Source of the DNA: Eutrophobius brisbanensis
GTDB taxonomy: Bacteria; Pseudomonadota; Gammaproteobacteria; Eutrophobiales; Eutrophobiaceae
Reading direction: 5' to 3'
NCBI GenBank assembly: GCA_038131795.1
Contig: JAYPQE010000002.1
Location: 144,077 to 208,076, forward strand
DNA: 64,000 nucleotides
The position numbers and the translations under genes were made by a program. Position 1 is the stretch's first letter; every line of letters begins with the position of its first letter. The notes under the pieces are model-generated. The model ran no database searches and had not been told where the DNA came from. It saw nothing but the letters and a program-made list of their open reading frames with translations. This document shows, in pieces, positions 17,501 to 26,026 of the stretch.

Positions 17501-18769
17501 GCTGTTCTTAAATATGAAGATGGACAGGATGTAAATGCCGGTGCCATGGTTGCATCCTGGGATCCCCATACCCATCCGGTTATTACAGAGGTGGCAGGAA
17601 AGGCTATATTTAGTGATATCGTCGATGGTGTAACAGTTAATCGTCATGTTGATGAAATTACAGGTTTGACCAATATGATCATCCTTGATCCAAAGCAAAG
17701 ATCATCACATGCAAAAGACATGCGCCCTGTGGTTAAACTGGTGGACGGCAAAGGTAAGGAACTGAAGATTCCTGGAACCGATGTTCCAGCCCAGTATCCC
17801 CTGCCACCCAAGGCAATTATCACTGTTACCGACGGTAAGGAAGTAAAGGTGGGTGATGTTATTGCAAGGTTGCCTCAGGAGTCTCTCAAGACCCGTGATA
17901 TTACCGGTGGTCTTCCAAGGGTTGCAGACTTGTTTGAAGCCAGAAAGCCTAAAGAGCCTGCTGTGTTGGCAGAGATCTCGGGTACTGTAAGTTTTGGTAA
18001 AGACACCAAGGGTAAGCAGAGGTTGGTGATAACCGATGCAAATGGTGAGCAATATGAAGAACTTATACCAAAGTGGCGTCATATAAATGTATTTGAAGGC
18101 GAGCATATTGAAAAAGGTGAAGCCGTCGTAGATGGTCCTCCAACACCGCATGATATTCTCAGGCTGAAGGGTGTGCATGCATTAGCCGACTATATATCAA
18201 ATGAAATTCAGGAGGTATATCGTCTGCAAGGTGTAAAAATTAATGATAAGCATATCGAAGTCATTGTCAGACAGATGTTACGTAAAGTTGAGATTACTGA
18301 GCCTGGAGATACCGGCATGCTAAAGGGAGAACAGATTGAAAAGTCCCGTATGCTGGAAATCAATGAAGAAATGGAGGCCGATGGTAAAACACCTGCAGAA
18401 TATGAGCCCGTCCTGTTAGGTATTACCAAGGCATCCTTGTCTACCGATTCCTTCATTTCTGCTGCATCATTCCAGGAAACCACGCGGGTACTGACTGAGG
18501 CCAGTGTCAGTGGCAAGATAGATGATCTCAGAGGTTTGAAAGAAAATGTCATTGTCGGACGCTTGATTCCTGCTGGAACAGGGCTTTCATACCATACTGA
18601 CAGGCGGGAAGAGCGAGAACAGGGACCGGATGATGGCCCGGATCAAGGTATTCTGGATGATTTGAGGGAGGGAACACCCACAGAAGAATCCAGCGCTGAA
18701 ACCCAGGAAATTGCGGAAATTTTGCAGGAACAAGCCCAGGATCAGGCCCAGGGAACGGCTGAGGCATAA
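14501..18769 (+). CDS. rpoC: DNA-directed RNA polymerase subunit beta'
   Basis: The beta' subunit holds the catalytic magnesium site. The 1422-residue protein has a zinc-binding Cys cluster beginning at Cys70 (CLCGKY, then CEKCGVEV), the catalytic NADFDGDQM with NADFDGD at residues 458-464, and a second cluster in CDTRYGVCSRCYGRD. The C terminus after about residue 1370 is an acidic, Gln/Glu-rich tail (ILQEQAQDQAQGTAEA) with no known role. The start is TTG, preceded by a strong GGAGGCGGAG ribosome-binding site; no nearby ATG fits. Confidence 0.99.
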   Translation: MKDLLKLLKQQGQTEEFDNIAIGLASPEKIRSWSYGEVKKPETINYRTFKPERDGLFCAKIFGPVKDYECLCGKYKRLKHRGVVCEKCGVEVTLSKVRRDRMGHIELASPVAHIWYLKSLPSRMGLLLDMTLRQIERVLYFEAYVVIEPGMTQLERGQLLTEESYLEAIEQYGDEFDAKMGAEAVHELLKSIEINNEIANLRGEIPETKSETKLRKISKRLKLLEAFDKSGNKPEWMVLEVLPVLPPELRPLVPLDGGRFATSDLNDLYRRVINRNNRLKRLLDLNAPDIIVRNEKRMLQESVDALLDNGRRGRAITGTNKLPLKSLADMIKGKQGRFRQNLLGKRVDYSGRSVIVVGPTLKLHQCGLPKKMALELFKPFIFSKLERRGLATTIKAAKKLVEREGPEVWDVLDEVIREHPVMLNRAPTLHRLGIQAFEPILIEGKAIQLHPLVCTAFNADFDGDQMAVHVPLSIEAQLEARTLMMSTNNVLSPANGEPIIVPTQDVVLGIYYMTRESASAKGTGMNFADIDEAHRAYENGCVDLHAKVTVRINITETDEEGVEKVVLKRMDTTVGRALLSRILPKGIGFESINQTMTKKAISKLINVCYRTQGLKTTVIFCDKLMYTGFYYSSRAGVSFGINDMEIPEEKSDIISKAEEEVKQFESQYTSGLITDGERYNKVVDIWSHTNDQVAKAMMDRLGTDEVVDSKGNTVKQASSNSIFMMADSGARGSAAQIRQLAGMRGLMAKPDGSIIETPITANFREGLDVLQYFISTHGARKGLADTALKTANSGYLTRRLVDVAQDLVVTEVDCGTTSGMTVSSIIEGGDVVEPLTERVLGRVSAVDIVKPGTEEVIVPANTLLDETLVQTIDAAGIDTIEVRSAITCDTRYGVCSRCYGRDLGRGHIANIGESVGVVAAQSIGEPGTQLTMRTFHIGGAASRSVAVSSIEVKYGGTIKLHNVKLLKQESGNQVVVSRSGEVALLDEVGRERERYKIPYGAVLKYEDGQDVNAGAMVASWDPHTHPVITEVAGKAIFSDIVDGVTVNRHVDEITGLTNMIILDPKQRSSHAKDMRPVVKLVDGKGKELKIPGTDVPAQYPLPPKAIITVTDGKEVKVGDVIARLPQESLKTRDITGGLPRVADLFEARKPKEPAVLAEISGTVSFGKDTKGKQRLVITDANGEQYEELIPKWRHINVFEGEHIEKGEAVVDGPPTPHDILRLKGVHALADYISNEIQEVYRLQGVKINDKHIEVIVRQMLRKVEITEPGDTGMLKGEQIEKSRMLEINEEMEADGKTPAEYEPVLLGITKASLSTDSFISAASFQETTRVLTEASVSGKIDDLRGLKENVIVGRLIPAGTGLSYHTDRREEREQGPDDGPDQGILDDLREGTPTEESSAETQEIAEILQEQAQDQAQGTAEA

Positions 18770-18795
18770 ATACCTGTAAAAAGTAGCATAATTCC

Positions 18796-18825
18796 TTGAC
18801 AGACAGGCAAGATCCGCACTAGAAT
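18796..18825 (+). promoter_or_regulatory. Sigma70-type promoter of the str operon
   Basis: TTGACA (18796-18801) and TAGAAT (18820-18825) are separated by 18 bp, followed by a GC-rich discriminator (CGCGCC). Transcription would start near 18832, about 210 bp before rpsL. It is the best consensus promoter between rpoC and rplQ, so it may drive the whole ribosomal supercluster. Confidence 0.75.
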
Positions 18826-18838
18826 CGCGCCTCTTTGT

Positions 18839-18868
18839 CACAGGTCGGAGGGGAATCTTCGGCCTGTG
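18839..18868 (+). promoter_or_regulatory. Structured leader hairpin upstream of rpsL
   Basis: Just downstream of the predicted start site, a 30-nt stretch with ends CACAGG and CCTGTG folds into a stem of about 12 pairs (some G-U). No U run follows at once. The remaining leader to 19039 has a further short palindrome (GCCCCAATTGGGC near 18963) and no coding potential. A regulatory role is only inferred. Confidence 0.5.
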
Positions 18869-19039
18869 TGCATTATGGCTTTCAGGCTATGAGGATTTGA
18901 CGTGTCAATTTCATGGCCTGAGTTTCACTTAACTTAATAACCAAACACGTGCCTGATTACGGCCCCAATTGGGCTGTGATGCGGGCAATGTGCGTTAAGA
19001 AATAAGGTAAGTATCTGTTTTATTTAGGAAAATTATTGA

Positions 19040-19414
19040 ATGGCTACAGTTAATCAATTGGTGAGAAAGCCGCGCAAGACTAAACGAGAGAAAAGTACCG
19101 TGCCTGCGCTGGAAGGTTGCCCGCAAAAACGCGGAGTATGTACCCGTGTCTATACAACGACACCCAAAAAGCCCAATTCAGCATTGCGTAAAGTAGCCAG
19201 GGTACGCCTGACCAATGGTCAGGAAGTAACTACTTACATAGGTGGGGAAGGACATAACCTGCAGGAACACTCCGTTATATTAATCAGGGGTGGTCGTGTT
19301 AAGGATCTGCCGGGTGTCCGTTATCACACTGTCAGGGGCACATTGGATACATCAGGTGTAGGTGATCGTAAGAAGGGTCGCTCCAAGTACGGTGCCAAGC
19401 GACCCAAGAGTTAA
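19040..19414 (+). CDS. rpsL: 30S ribosomal protein S12
   Basis: S12 sits at the decoding centre and influences fidelity. The 124-residue protein has TPKKPNSALRKVARV and GGRVKDLPGVRYH, the two segments where streptomycin-resistance substitutions occur. Both carry the usual susceptible lysines. First gene of the str-S10-spc-alpha run. Only a modest AGGA-type site (TTAGGAAAATT) precedes the ATG. Confidence 0.98.
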   Translation: MATVNQLVRKPRKTKREKSTVPALEGCPQKRGVCTRVYTTTPKKPNSALRKVARVRLTNGQEVTTYIGGEGHNLQEHSVILIRGGRVKDLPGVRYHTVRGTLDTSGVGDRKKGRSKYGAKRPKS

Positions 19415-19421
19415 TTCAATC

Positions 19422-19450
19422 ATTAAGAAAATAGATTAAGAAAATAGATT
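19422..19450 (+). repeat. Tandem duplication of a 13-bp unit before rpsG
   Basis: ATTAAGAAAATAG occurs at 19422-19434 and again at 19435-19447, followed by a third ATT immediately before the rpsG start codon. The duplication fills nearly the whole rpsL-rpsG gap and replaces any clear Shine-Dalgarno sequence, so rpsG translation may depend on coupling or on the A-rich leader. Confidence 0.8.
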
Positions 19451-19924
19451 ATGTCACGACGAAGAGGCGCAGAAAAAAGAACAATTTTACCGGATCCCAA
19501 ATACGGTGATCAGGTGCTGGCTAAATTCATCAATATTCTGATGCGCAGTGGCAAAAAATCCACTGCTGAGAAAATTGTATATGGTGCCCTGGATGAAATG
19601 AGCAGCCGGAATAAAGGCGCCGATCCACTGGAATTGTTCAACAAGGCGTTGGATAACGTTAAGCCAATTATCGAGGTGAAGTCCCGTCGTGTTGGTGGTG
19701 CCACATATCAAATCCCTGTTGAAGTCCGTTCTGACAGAGGCATGGCATTGGCCATGCGCTGGTTAGTTGATTCAGCCAAAAAACGTAGTGAGAAAAACAT
19801 GGGATTAAGGCTCGCCGGCGAATTGATGGACGCCTCTGAAAATCGTGGTTCATCTATTAAAAAACGCGAAGACACGCACAAAATGGCGGAAGCCAATCGT
19901 GCATTCTCTCATTATCGTTGGTAA
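19451..19924 (+). CDS. rpsG: 30S ribosomal protein S7
   Basis: S7 nucleates assembly of the 30S head and is the translational repressor of the str operon in enterics. The 157-residue product starts MSRRRGAEKR and has the conserved VGGATYQIPVEV. It corresponds to the shorter S7 form, without a long C-terminal tail. The usual strong ribosome-binding site is lacking. Confidence 0.98.
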   Translation: MSRRRGAEKRTILPDPKYGDQVLAKFINILMRSGKKSTAEKIVYGALDEMSSRNKGADPLELFNKALDNVKPIIEVKSRRVGGATYQIPVEVRSDRGMALAMRWLVDSAKKRSEKNMGLRLAGELMDASENRGSSIKKREDTHKMAEANRAFSHYRW

Positions 19925-19948
19925 TACCATATATAAGGAAATATAGCT

Positions 19949-22051
19949 GTGCCAAGAAAGACACCTATTGAACGTTATCGGAACATTGGAATTATGGCGC
20001 ATATTGATGCGGGTAAGACCACGACTACCGAACGTATTCTTTTTTACACTGGTGTATCTCACAAGATTGGTGAGGTCCATGACGGCGCTGCCACCATGGA
20101 TTGGATGGAGCAGGAACAGGAGCGTGGAATTACGATTACCTCAGCTGCTACTACCTGTTTCTGGAAGGGTATGGCGCAGGATAAAGCAGAACACAGAATT
20201 AATATAATCGATACGCCTGGGCACGTTGACTTTACTATTGAGGTAGAACGCTCATTAAGAGTCCTGGATGGCGCCTGTGCTGTTTTTTGCGCGGTAGGTG
20301 GTGTCGAACCTCAATCTGAGACGGTGTGGCGTCAGGCGCAGCGTTATAAGGTCCCTCGTATGGCGTTTGTCAACAAGATGGACCGTGCTGGTGCGAATTT
20401 CCTGCGTGTTGTCGATCAAATCAGGACCCGCCTTGGTAGTAATCCCGTGCCTATACAGCTTCCCATTGGTGCAGAAGAAAAATTTGAAGGCATTATTGAC
20501 CTGATAAAAATGAAGGCCATTTACTGGGAAAACGAGAATATGGGAGTGCAATTTTTCGAAAAAGACATCCCGGAAGATCTCGTCGATGAAGCAAATGAAT
20601 GGCGGGAAAAAATGCTTGAATCTGCTGCTGAAGCCAATGAAGAACTGATGGATGCCTACTTGAATGAAGGCACGCTGACTGAAGAGCAGACAAAACAAGG
20701 TATTAGAATACGGACCTTGGCCAATGAACTGGTTCCGACTTTATGTGGTACAGCATTCAAGAATAAAGGCGTTCAGTCAATGTTGGACGCAGTGGTTGAT
20801 TTCATGCCCTCTCCCGTGGACGTGCCTGCAATCAAAGGTATTTTAGACGATAAGGATGAGACTGTTGCTGAACGGCATTCTTCTGATGATGAGCCGTTTG
20901 CTGCACTGGCATTTAAAATTGCAACAGACCCATTTGTAGGTACATTGAGTTTTTTCCGAGTATATTCAGGGGTATTAAGTTCAGGCGATACCGTTTATAA
21001 CCCGGTCAAGGATAAAAAGGAAAGAGTTGGCCGTATCCTGCAGATGCATTCCAATTCCCGTGAGGAAATAAAGGAAGTCAGGGCGGGTGATATTGCCGCC
21101 GCTGTTGGTCTTAAAGATGTCACGACAGGTGATACTTTATGTGACCTGAATGAGGTCATTACCCTGGAACGTATGGAATTCCCCGATCCGGTGATTGCAG
21201 TGGCAGTGGAGCCCAAGACCAAGTCCGATCAGGAAAAAATGGGCATTGCCCTGGGTAAGCTGGCGCAGGAAGACCCTTCCTTCCGTGTTCATACCGATGA
21301 AGAATCGGGGCAGACCATTATCTCTGGCATGGGTGAATTACATCTGGAAATTATCATTGACCGCATGAAGCGGGAATTCAATGTAGAGGCCAATGTGGGC
21401 AAACCACAGGTTGCTTACAGGGAGACTATCAAGAAGAACAATGATAAGGCCGAAGGGAAGTTTATCCGTCAAAGTGGTGGACGAGGACAGTATGGTCATG
21501 TGGTATTAAGAATTGAACCCCAGGAAGCAGGTAAAGGCTATGAGTTTGTAAACGAAATTGTAGGTGGCGTCGTTCCCAAGGAATATATCCCGGCAGTCGA
21601 TAAAGGTATTCAAGAGCAAATGACAAATGGCATCGTTGCTGGTTACCCGGTCGTGGATGTAAAAGTAACCCTGTTTGACGGTTCTTACCATGATGTGGAT
21701 TCCAGTGAGATGGCATTTAAAATTGCTGGCTCCATGGGATTTAAGGAGGGTGCTGCCAAATCTGATCCGGTATTGCTTGAACCAATTATGAAAGTGGAAA
21801 TTGTAACACCGGAAGATTATCTGGGTACGGTGACTGGTGACCTCAATCGCCGACGTGGGATACTCCAGGGCACGGAAGATTCACCCGCAGGCAAGATCAT
21901 CAGGGCTGAAGTCCCATTATCAGAAATGTTTGGCTACGCGACAGATTTGCGATCGGCAACTCAGGGTCGCGCAACTTATACGATGGAATTTTCAAAATAT
22001 AACCAGGTTCCCCCCAATATTGCGGAAGGGATTATCAGCAAGAATCAGTAA
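19949..22051 (+). CDS. fusA: Elongation factor G
   Basis: EF-G catalyses GTP-driven translocation and, with RRF, ribosome recycling. The 700-residue protein begins at GTG after a TAAGGAAATA site. It has the P loop AHIDAGKTT (residues 17-25), DTPGHVDFT, NKMDRAGANF, and the five-domain length. Codon use resembles the ribosomal genes, in contrast with the tuf gene immediately downstream. Confidence 0.99.
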   Translation: MPRKTPIERYRNIGIMAHIDAGKTTTTERILFYTGVSHKIGEVHDGAATMDWMEQEQERGITITSAATTCFWKGMAQDKAEHRINIIDTPGHVDFTIEVERSLRVLDGACAVFCAVGGVEPQSETVWRQAQRYKVPRMAFVNKMDRAGANFLRVVDQIRTRLGSNPVPIQLPIGAEEKFEGIIDLIKMKAIYWENENMGVQFFEKDIPEDLVDEANEWREKMLESAAEANEELMDAYLNEGTLTEEQTKQGIRIRTLANELVPTLCGTAFKNKGVQSMLDAVVDFMPSPVDVPAIKGILDDKDETVAERHSSDDEPFAALAFKIATDPFVGTLSFFRVYSGVLSSGDTVYNPVKDKKERVGRILQMHSNSREEIKEVRAGDIAAAVGLKDVTTGDTLCDLNEVITLERMEFPDPVIAVAVEPKTKSDQEKMGIALGKLAQEDPSFRVHTDEESGQTIISGMGELHLEIIIDRMKREFNVEANVGKPQVAYRETIKKNNDKAEGKFIRQSGGRGQYGHVVLRIEPQEAGKGYEFVNEIVGGVVPKEYIPAVDKGIQEQMTNGIVAGYPVVDVKVTLFDGSYHDVDSSEMAFKIAGSMGFKEGAAKSDPVLLEPIMKVEIVTPEDYLGTVTGDLNRRRGILQGTEDSPAGKIIRAEVPLSEMFGYATDLRSATQGRATYTMEFSKYNQVPPNIAEGIISKNQ

Positions 22052-22073
22052 TTGTTAAATGAGGTGATTGGTC

Positions 22074-23264
22074 ATGTCCAAGGAGAAATTTGAAAGAAAC
22101 AAGCAGCACGTAAACGTGGGAACGATTGGTCACGTTGACCATGGTAAGACGACGTTAACGGCGGCGATCACCAAGACGATGTCAGAAAAGTTTGGTGGTG
22201 AGGCGAAGGCCTACGATCAAATTGACAATGCCCCTGAGGAGCGCGAACGAGGTATAACCATTGCGACGGCGCACGTGGAATATGAAAGTGATACGCGTCA
22301 TTACGCCCACGTAGACTGTCCGGGCCACGCTGACTATGTGAAGAACATGATCACGGGTGCGGCGCAGATGGACGGAGCGATCATGGTGGTAAGTGCGGCG
22401 GATGGTCCGATGCCACAGACGCGAGAGCATATTTTGCTGGCTAGGCAGGTGGGTGTACCGTACATCGTGGTGTACCTGAACAAGGCAGACCAGGTAGATG
22501 ATGCGGAGCTGTTGGAGCTGGTGGAGATGGAAGTCCGTGAGTTATTGGACAAGTATGAATTTCCGGGTGATGACACACCGGTGGTGACAGGGAGTGCGCT
22601 GAAGGCACTGGAAGGGGATACGAGTGATATTGGCATACCGTCGATAGAGAAGCTGGTTGCAGCGATGGACGATTATATTCCGGTACCGGAGCGTCCGGTG
22701 GACAAGCCGTTTTTGATGCCGATAGAAGACGTGTTTTCGATTTCGGGCCGCGGGACGGTGGTGACAGGCCGAGTGGAGCGCGGGATAGTAAAGGTTGGAG
22801 AAGAGATTGAAATTGTAGGTATTCGTGACACACAGAAGACCACCTGTACGGGTGTTGAGATGTTTCGCAAGTTACTGGACGAAGGTCAGGCAGGTGACAA
22901 CGTAGGTGTTTTGCTGCGTGGTACGAAGCGAGAAGATGTTGAGCGTGGACAGGTATTGTGTAAGCCGGGTTCGATCACGCCGCATACGAAATTTGAATGT
23001 GAAGTGTATGTGTTGAGTAAGGAAGAAGGTGGTCGACACACACCATTTTTCAATAATTATCGTCCGCAGTTTTATTTTCGTACCACGGATGTGACGGGGG
23101 CGGTGACGCTGCCAGATGGTACGGAGATGGTGATGCCGGGTGACAACGTGAAGATGACGGTTGAACTGATTTCACCGATTGCGATGGAGGAAGGCGTACG
23201 CTTTGCTATTCGTGAAGGTGGTAGAACAGTGGGCGCCGGTGTCGTTTCAAAGATAATCGAGTAA
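22074..23264 (+). CDS. tuf: Elongation factor Tu, copy 2
   Basis: Same 396-residue EF-Tu as the copy at 5.35 kb, here in the str operon position. Nucleotide identity extends from the base before ATG up to the final Glu codon (GAG versus GAA) as far as can be compared by eye. Outside the coding region the two loci differ completely. That pattern indicates ongoing gene conversion rather than a recent segmental duplication. The start is the ATG before SKEKFERNK; an in-frame GTG two codons earlier lacks the family N terminus. The stop is 6 bp before rpsJ. Confidence 0.99.
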   Translation: MSKEKFERNKQHVNVGTIGHVDHGKTTLTAAITKTMSEKFGGEAKAYDQIDNAPEERERGITIATAHVEYESDTRHYAHVDCPGHADYVKNMITGAAQMDGAIMVVSAADGPMPQTREHILLARQVGVPYIVVYLNKADQVDDAELLELVEMEVRELLDKYEFPGDDTPVVTGSALKALEGDTSDIGIPSIEKLVAAMDDYIPVPERPVDKPFLMPIEDVFSISGRGTVVTGRVERGIVKVGEEIEIVGIRDTQKTTCTGVEMFRKLLDEGQAGDNVGVLLRGTKREDVERGQVLCKPGSITPHTKFECEVYVLSKEEGGRHTPFFNNYRPQFYFRTTDVTGAVTLPDGTEMVMPGDNVKMTVELISPIAMEEGVRFAIREGGRTVGAGVVSKIIE

Positions 23265-23270
23265 AGGTAT

Positions 23271-23585
23271 ATGGCACAGCAGCAGGTAATTAGAATTCGT
23301 TTAAAGGCTTTTGATCATCGTCTGATCGACCAGTCTACTCGTGAGATTGTGGAGACTGCGAGAAGAACTGGCGCGCAGGTCAAGGGACCTATCCCGCTGC
23401 CGACCAAAAAAGAACGTTATACAGTATTGATTTCACCTCACGTTGATAAGGATGCGCGTGATCAGTATGAAATCAGAACGCATAAACGTTTAATGGATAT
23501 TGTTAACCCAACAGATAAGACCGTTGATGCATTAATGAAACTGGACCTTGCTGCCGGGGTTGATGTCCAAATTAAATTAAATTGA
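23271..23585 (+). CDS. rpsJ: 30S ribosomal protein S10
   Basis: S10 is a 30S head protein that also acts as NusE in antitermination by contacting NusB and NusG. 104 residues with IRIRLKAFDHRLIDQS, GPIPLPTKKERYTVL and the tRNA-binding loop SPHVDKDARDQYE. It begins only 6 bp after tuf, so there is no room for the long L4-responsive S10 leader found in enterics. Confidence 0.98.
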   Translation: MAQQQVIRIRLKAFDHRLIDQSTREIVETARRTGAQVKGPIPLPTKKERYTVLISPHVDKDARDQYEIRTHKRLMDIVNPTDKTVDALMKLDLAAGVDVQIKLN

Positions 23586-23602
23586 TTATTGAGTAAATAA
23601 AA

Positions 23603-24247
23603 ATGGCACTAGGAATAGTCGGAAAAAAACGCGGTATGACCAGAATCTTCACAGAGGATGGCGCCTCTATTCCTGTTACAGTCATTGAAGCCTCACCGAA
23701 TAAAGTGACTGACCTGGCTGAGACAGATACACGTGGATATAAGGCAGTACAGGTAGCCTGGGGAGATAAGCGAAGGAATTTAATTAATAAGGCAAGTGCT
23801 GGGATTCTTGCCAAGGCAGGTGTCGAATCAGCAAGAGGATTAATTGAATTTCGGTTGGGTGATGAAGAAGCTACAGAGCTTCAACCTGGCAGTGAAATCA
23901 AAGTGGATATTTTTACGGATGGTCAAAAGGTGGATGTGACCGGCACAACCATAGGAAAAGGCTTTGCCGGTGTAATTAAACGTCATAATTTTAAGCATCA
24001 GAGAAATTCGCACGGTAACTCCATATCTCACCGCGCACCTGGTTCGATTGGCCAGAACCAGACACCAGGTCGAGTGTTTAAAGGTAAGAAAATGGCAGGT
24101 CACTTGGGTGACAAGCAACGCACAACCCAGAATCTGGAAATCATAAAGGTCGATCCAGATAGAAATCTGTTGTTGATAAAAGGTGCCGTCCCTGGATCAA
24201 AAGGAGGCAATGTTGTAATCAAGCCTTCAGTTAAGGCGAAGGCATAA
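23603..24247 (+). CDS. rplC: 50S ribosomal protein L3
   Basis: L3 is an early-assembly 50S protein whose extended loop reaches the peptidyl transferase centre. 214 residues with GIVGKKRGMTRIF at the start. The loop segment includes HRAPGSIGQNQTPGRVFKGK, containing the Gln in a GQNQTP context that is methylated by PrmB in enterics. The spacing to rpsJ and rplD is 17-20 bp. Confidence 0.98.
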   Translation: MALGIVGKKRGMTRIFTEDGASIPVTVIEASPNKVTDLAETDTRGYKAVQVAWGDKRRNLINKASAGILAKAGVESARGLIEFRLGDEEATELQPGSEIKVDIFTDGQKVDVTGTTIGKGFAGVIKRHNFKHQRNSHGNSISHRAPGSIGQNQTPGRVFKGKKMAGHLGDKQRTTQNLEIIKVDPDRNLLLIKGAVPGSKGGNVVIKPSVKAKA

Positions 24248-24267
24248 GTAAAAGGCTGATATAAAGA

Positions 24268-24885
24268 ATGGAATTAACGTTACATAAATCGGGCGGTGGT
24301 AAGACATCAAAAGTATCAGTTTCTGATGCCGTGTTTGGTGCTAACTATAATGAAACTCTGGTACACCAGGTATTGACGACCTATATGGCAGGTGCCCGCG
24401 CAGGTTCCAAGGCACAAAAGACCCGTTCGGAAGTAAGAGGTGGTGGCAAAAAGCCATTCCGCCAAAAAGGCACTGGTCGCGCAAGAGCCGGTACCAGTCG
24501 AAGTCCATTGTGGCGCGGTGGTGGAATTATCTTTGCTGCGAAACCATGTTCATATCGCAAGAAGGTTAATAAAAAAATGTACCGTGGCGCAATACGGTCG
24601 ATTCTTTCAGAACTCGCAAGACAGGAGAGGCTGACCTGTATTGAAGAATTTCAGTTTGAAGAACCTAAAACAAAACATGCCAAGGACCTGTTGTCAGCAT
24701 TAGGTCTGGACAATGTTTTAATTATTACTGATGACCTCACGGTGAATATGTATCTTGCAACGAGAAATATCCCAATGGTTGATGTGATTGATACCACTGA
24801 AATGGATCCGTACTCGTTGATCGGTTTCAGTAATGTACTCATTACAAAATCTGCTATTGAAAAAATTGAGAGTTGGCTGGCATGA
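24268..24885 (+). CDS. rplD: 50S ribosomal protein L4
   Basis: L4 lines the exit tunnel and in enterics represses the S10 operon. The 205-residue protein has the extended basic loop RGGGKKPFRQKGTGRARAGT (around residues 60-80) that reaches into 23S rRNA. Its stop overlaps the rplW start (ATGA). With no S10 leader visible in this genome, the classical L4 attenuation target appears absent. Confidence 0.97.
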   Translation: MELTLHKSGGGKTSKVSVSDAVFGANYNETLVHQVLTTYMAGARAGSKAQKTRSEVRGGGKKPFRQKGTGRARAGTSRSPLWRGGGIIFAAKPCSYRKKVNKKMYRGAIRSILSELARQERLTCIEEFQFEEPKTKHAKDLLSALGLDNVLIITDDLTVNMYLATRNIPMVDVIDTTEMDPYSLIGFSNVLITKSAIEKIESWLA

Positions 24886-25175
24886 ATCAGGAAAGATTAA
24901 TGAACCTGTTGTTGTCTCCCAGAATTACAGAAAAGAGTTCTGATTTGAGTGATAAACACAGTCAATATGTGTTTAAAGTTATTAAGACTGCGACAAAGCC
25001 TCAAATTAAACGCGCTGTTGAATTAATGTTTAAAGTAGAAGTTGCGTCTGTCCAGGTCTCAAATGTGAAAGGCAAACAGAAAAGTTTTAAACAGAAACTT
25101 GGTAAACGATCAGACTGGAAAAAAGCCTATGTCAAATTAAAGCCCGGTTTCGACATAGACTTTATGGGAAGTTAA
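24882..25175 (+). CDS. rplW: 50S ribosomal protein L23
   Basis: L23 sits at the tunnel exit and docks trigger factor and SRP. 97 residues from the ATG that overlaps the rplD stop by four bases; a TTG three codons upstream is less likely. Motifs are LLLSPRITEKSS and the C-terminal VKLKPGFDIDF. Confidence 0.97.
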   Translation: MNQERLMNLLLSPRITEKSSDLSDKHSQYVFKVIKTATKPQIKRAVELMFKVEVASVQVSNVKGKQKSFKQKLGKRSDWKKAYVKLKPGFDIDFMGS

Positions 25176-25190
25176 AAGGATTTATATTAT

Positions 25191-26012
25191 ATGGCTATCG
25201 TAAAACCAAGACCAATTACTCCAGGACGCCGAGGTATGGTGAAAATTGTGGATCATGACATATTTAAAGGTGATCCATATGAGCCATTAATTGAAAAGAA
25301 GAATAAGAAGTCCGGTCGAAATAATAATGGTCGGATTACTGTTCGGCACCGTGGCGGTGGAAGCAAGCAACGTTACCGAATTATCGATTTCAAACGTGAT
25401 AAAGATGGTATACCGGCAACTGTTGAGCGCATTGAATATGATCCGAACAGAACTGCAAATATAGCATTGTTGGTTTATCAGGACGGTGAGCGCAGATATA
25501 TCATTGCACCTAATGGTGTGAAAGCTGGCGCAACACTGAAGTCCGGTATTGACGCAGATATAGAAGTTGGTAATTGCCTGCCCATTAGGAATATCCCGGT
25601 AGGTACTTTATTACATTGCATTGAATTACACCCTGGAAAAGGTGCCCAGCTTGCCAGGAGCGCAGGATCTGGCGTTCAATTGGTGGCACGCGAAGGCGTG
25701 CACGCGACCTTGAGGTTGCGGTCAGGTGAAATGCGTAAAGTACCAATTGAGTGTCGAGCAACGATTGGTGAAGTGGGGAACGGTGAGCATAACCTCAAGA
25801 AACTGGGTAAGGCTGGAGCAACACGTTGGAAAGGAATTCGTCCGACAGTTCGTGGTGTGGCCATGAATCCAGTTGATCACCCCCATGGTGGTGGTGAGGG
25901 CAGGACTTCAGGTGGACGTCATCCGGTTACACCCTGGGGGTCGCCAACAAAAGGCTATAAGACTAGGAAAAATAAACGCACAACTAACATGATAGTCAGG
26001 CGCAGGAAGTAA
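25191..26012 (+). CDS. rplB: 50S ribosomal protein L2
   Basis: L2 is a primary 23S-binding protein required for subunit association and peptidyl transfer. 273 residues with RHRGGGSKQRYR, and the C-terminal signature MNPVDHPHGGGEGRTSGG, which contains the conserved histidine near the catalytic centre. Followed 14 bp later by rpsS. Confidence 0.98.
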   Translation: MAIVKPRPITPGRRGMVKIVDHDIFKGDPYEPLIEKKNKKSGRNNNGRITVRHRGGGSKQRYRIIDFKRDKDGIPATVERIEYDPNRTANIALLVYQDGERRYIIAPNGVKAGATLKSGIDADIEVGNCLPIRNIPVGTLLHCIELHPGKGAQLARSAGSGVQLVAREGVHATLRLRSGEMRKVPIECRATIGEVGNGEHNLKKLGKAGATRWKGIRPTVRGVAMNPVDHPHGGGEGRTSGGRHPVTPWGSPTKGYKTRKNKRTTNMIVRRRK

Positions 26013-26026
26013 CAGGAGAAACATAA

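Noticed and set aside
18547..18841. Antisense ORFs at the rpoC 3' end
   Set aside because: They mirror the Gln/Glu-rich tail and the leader promoter, with no start signal or family match.
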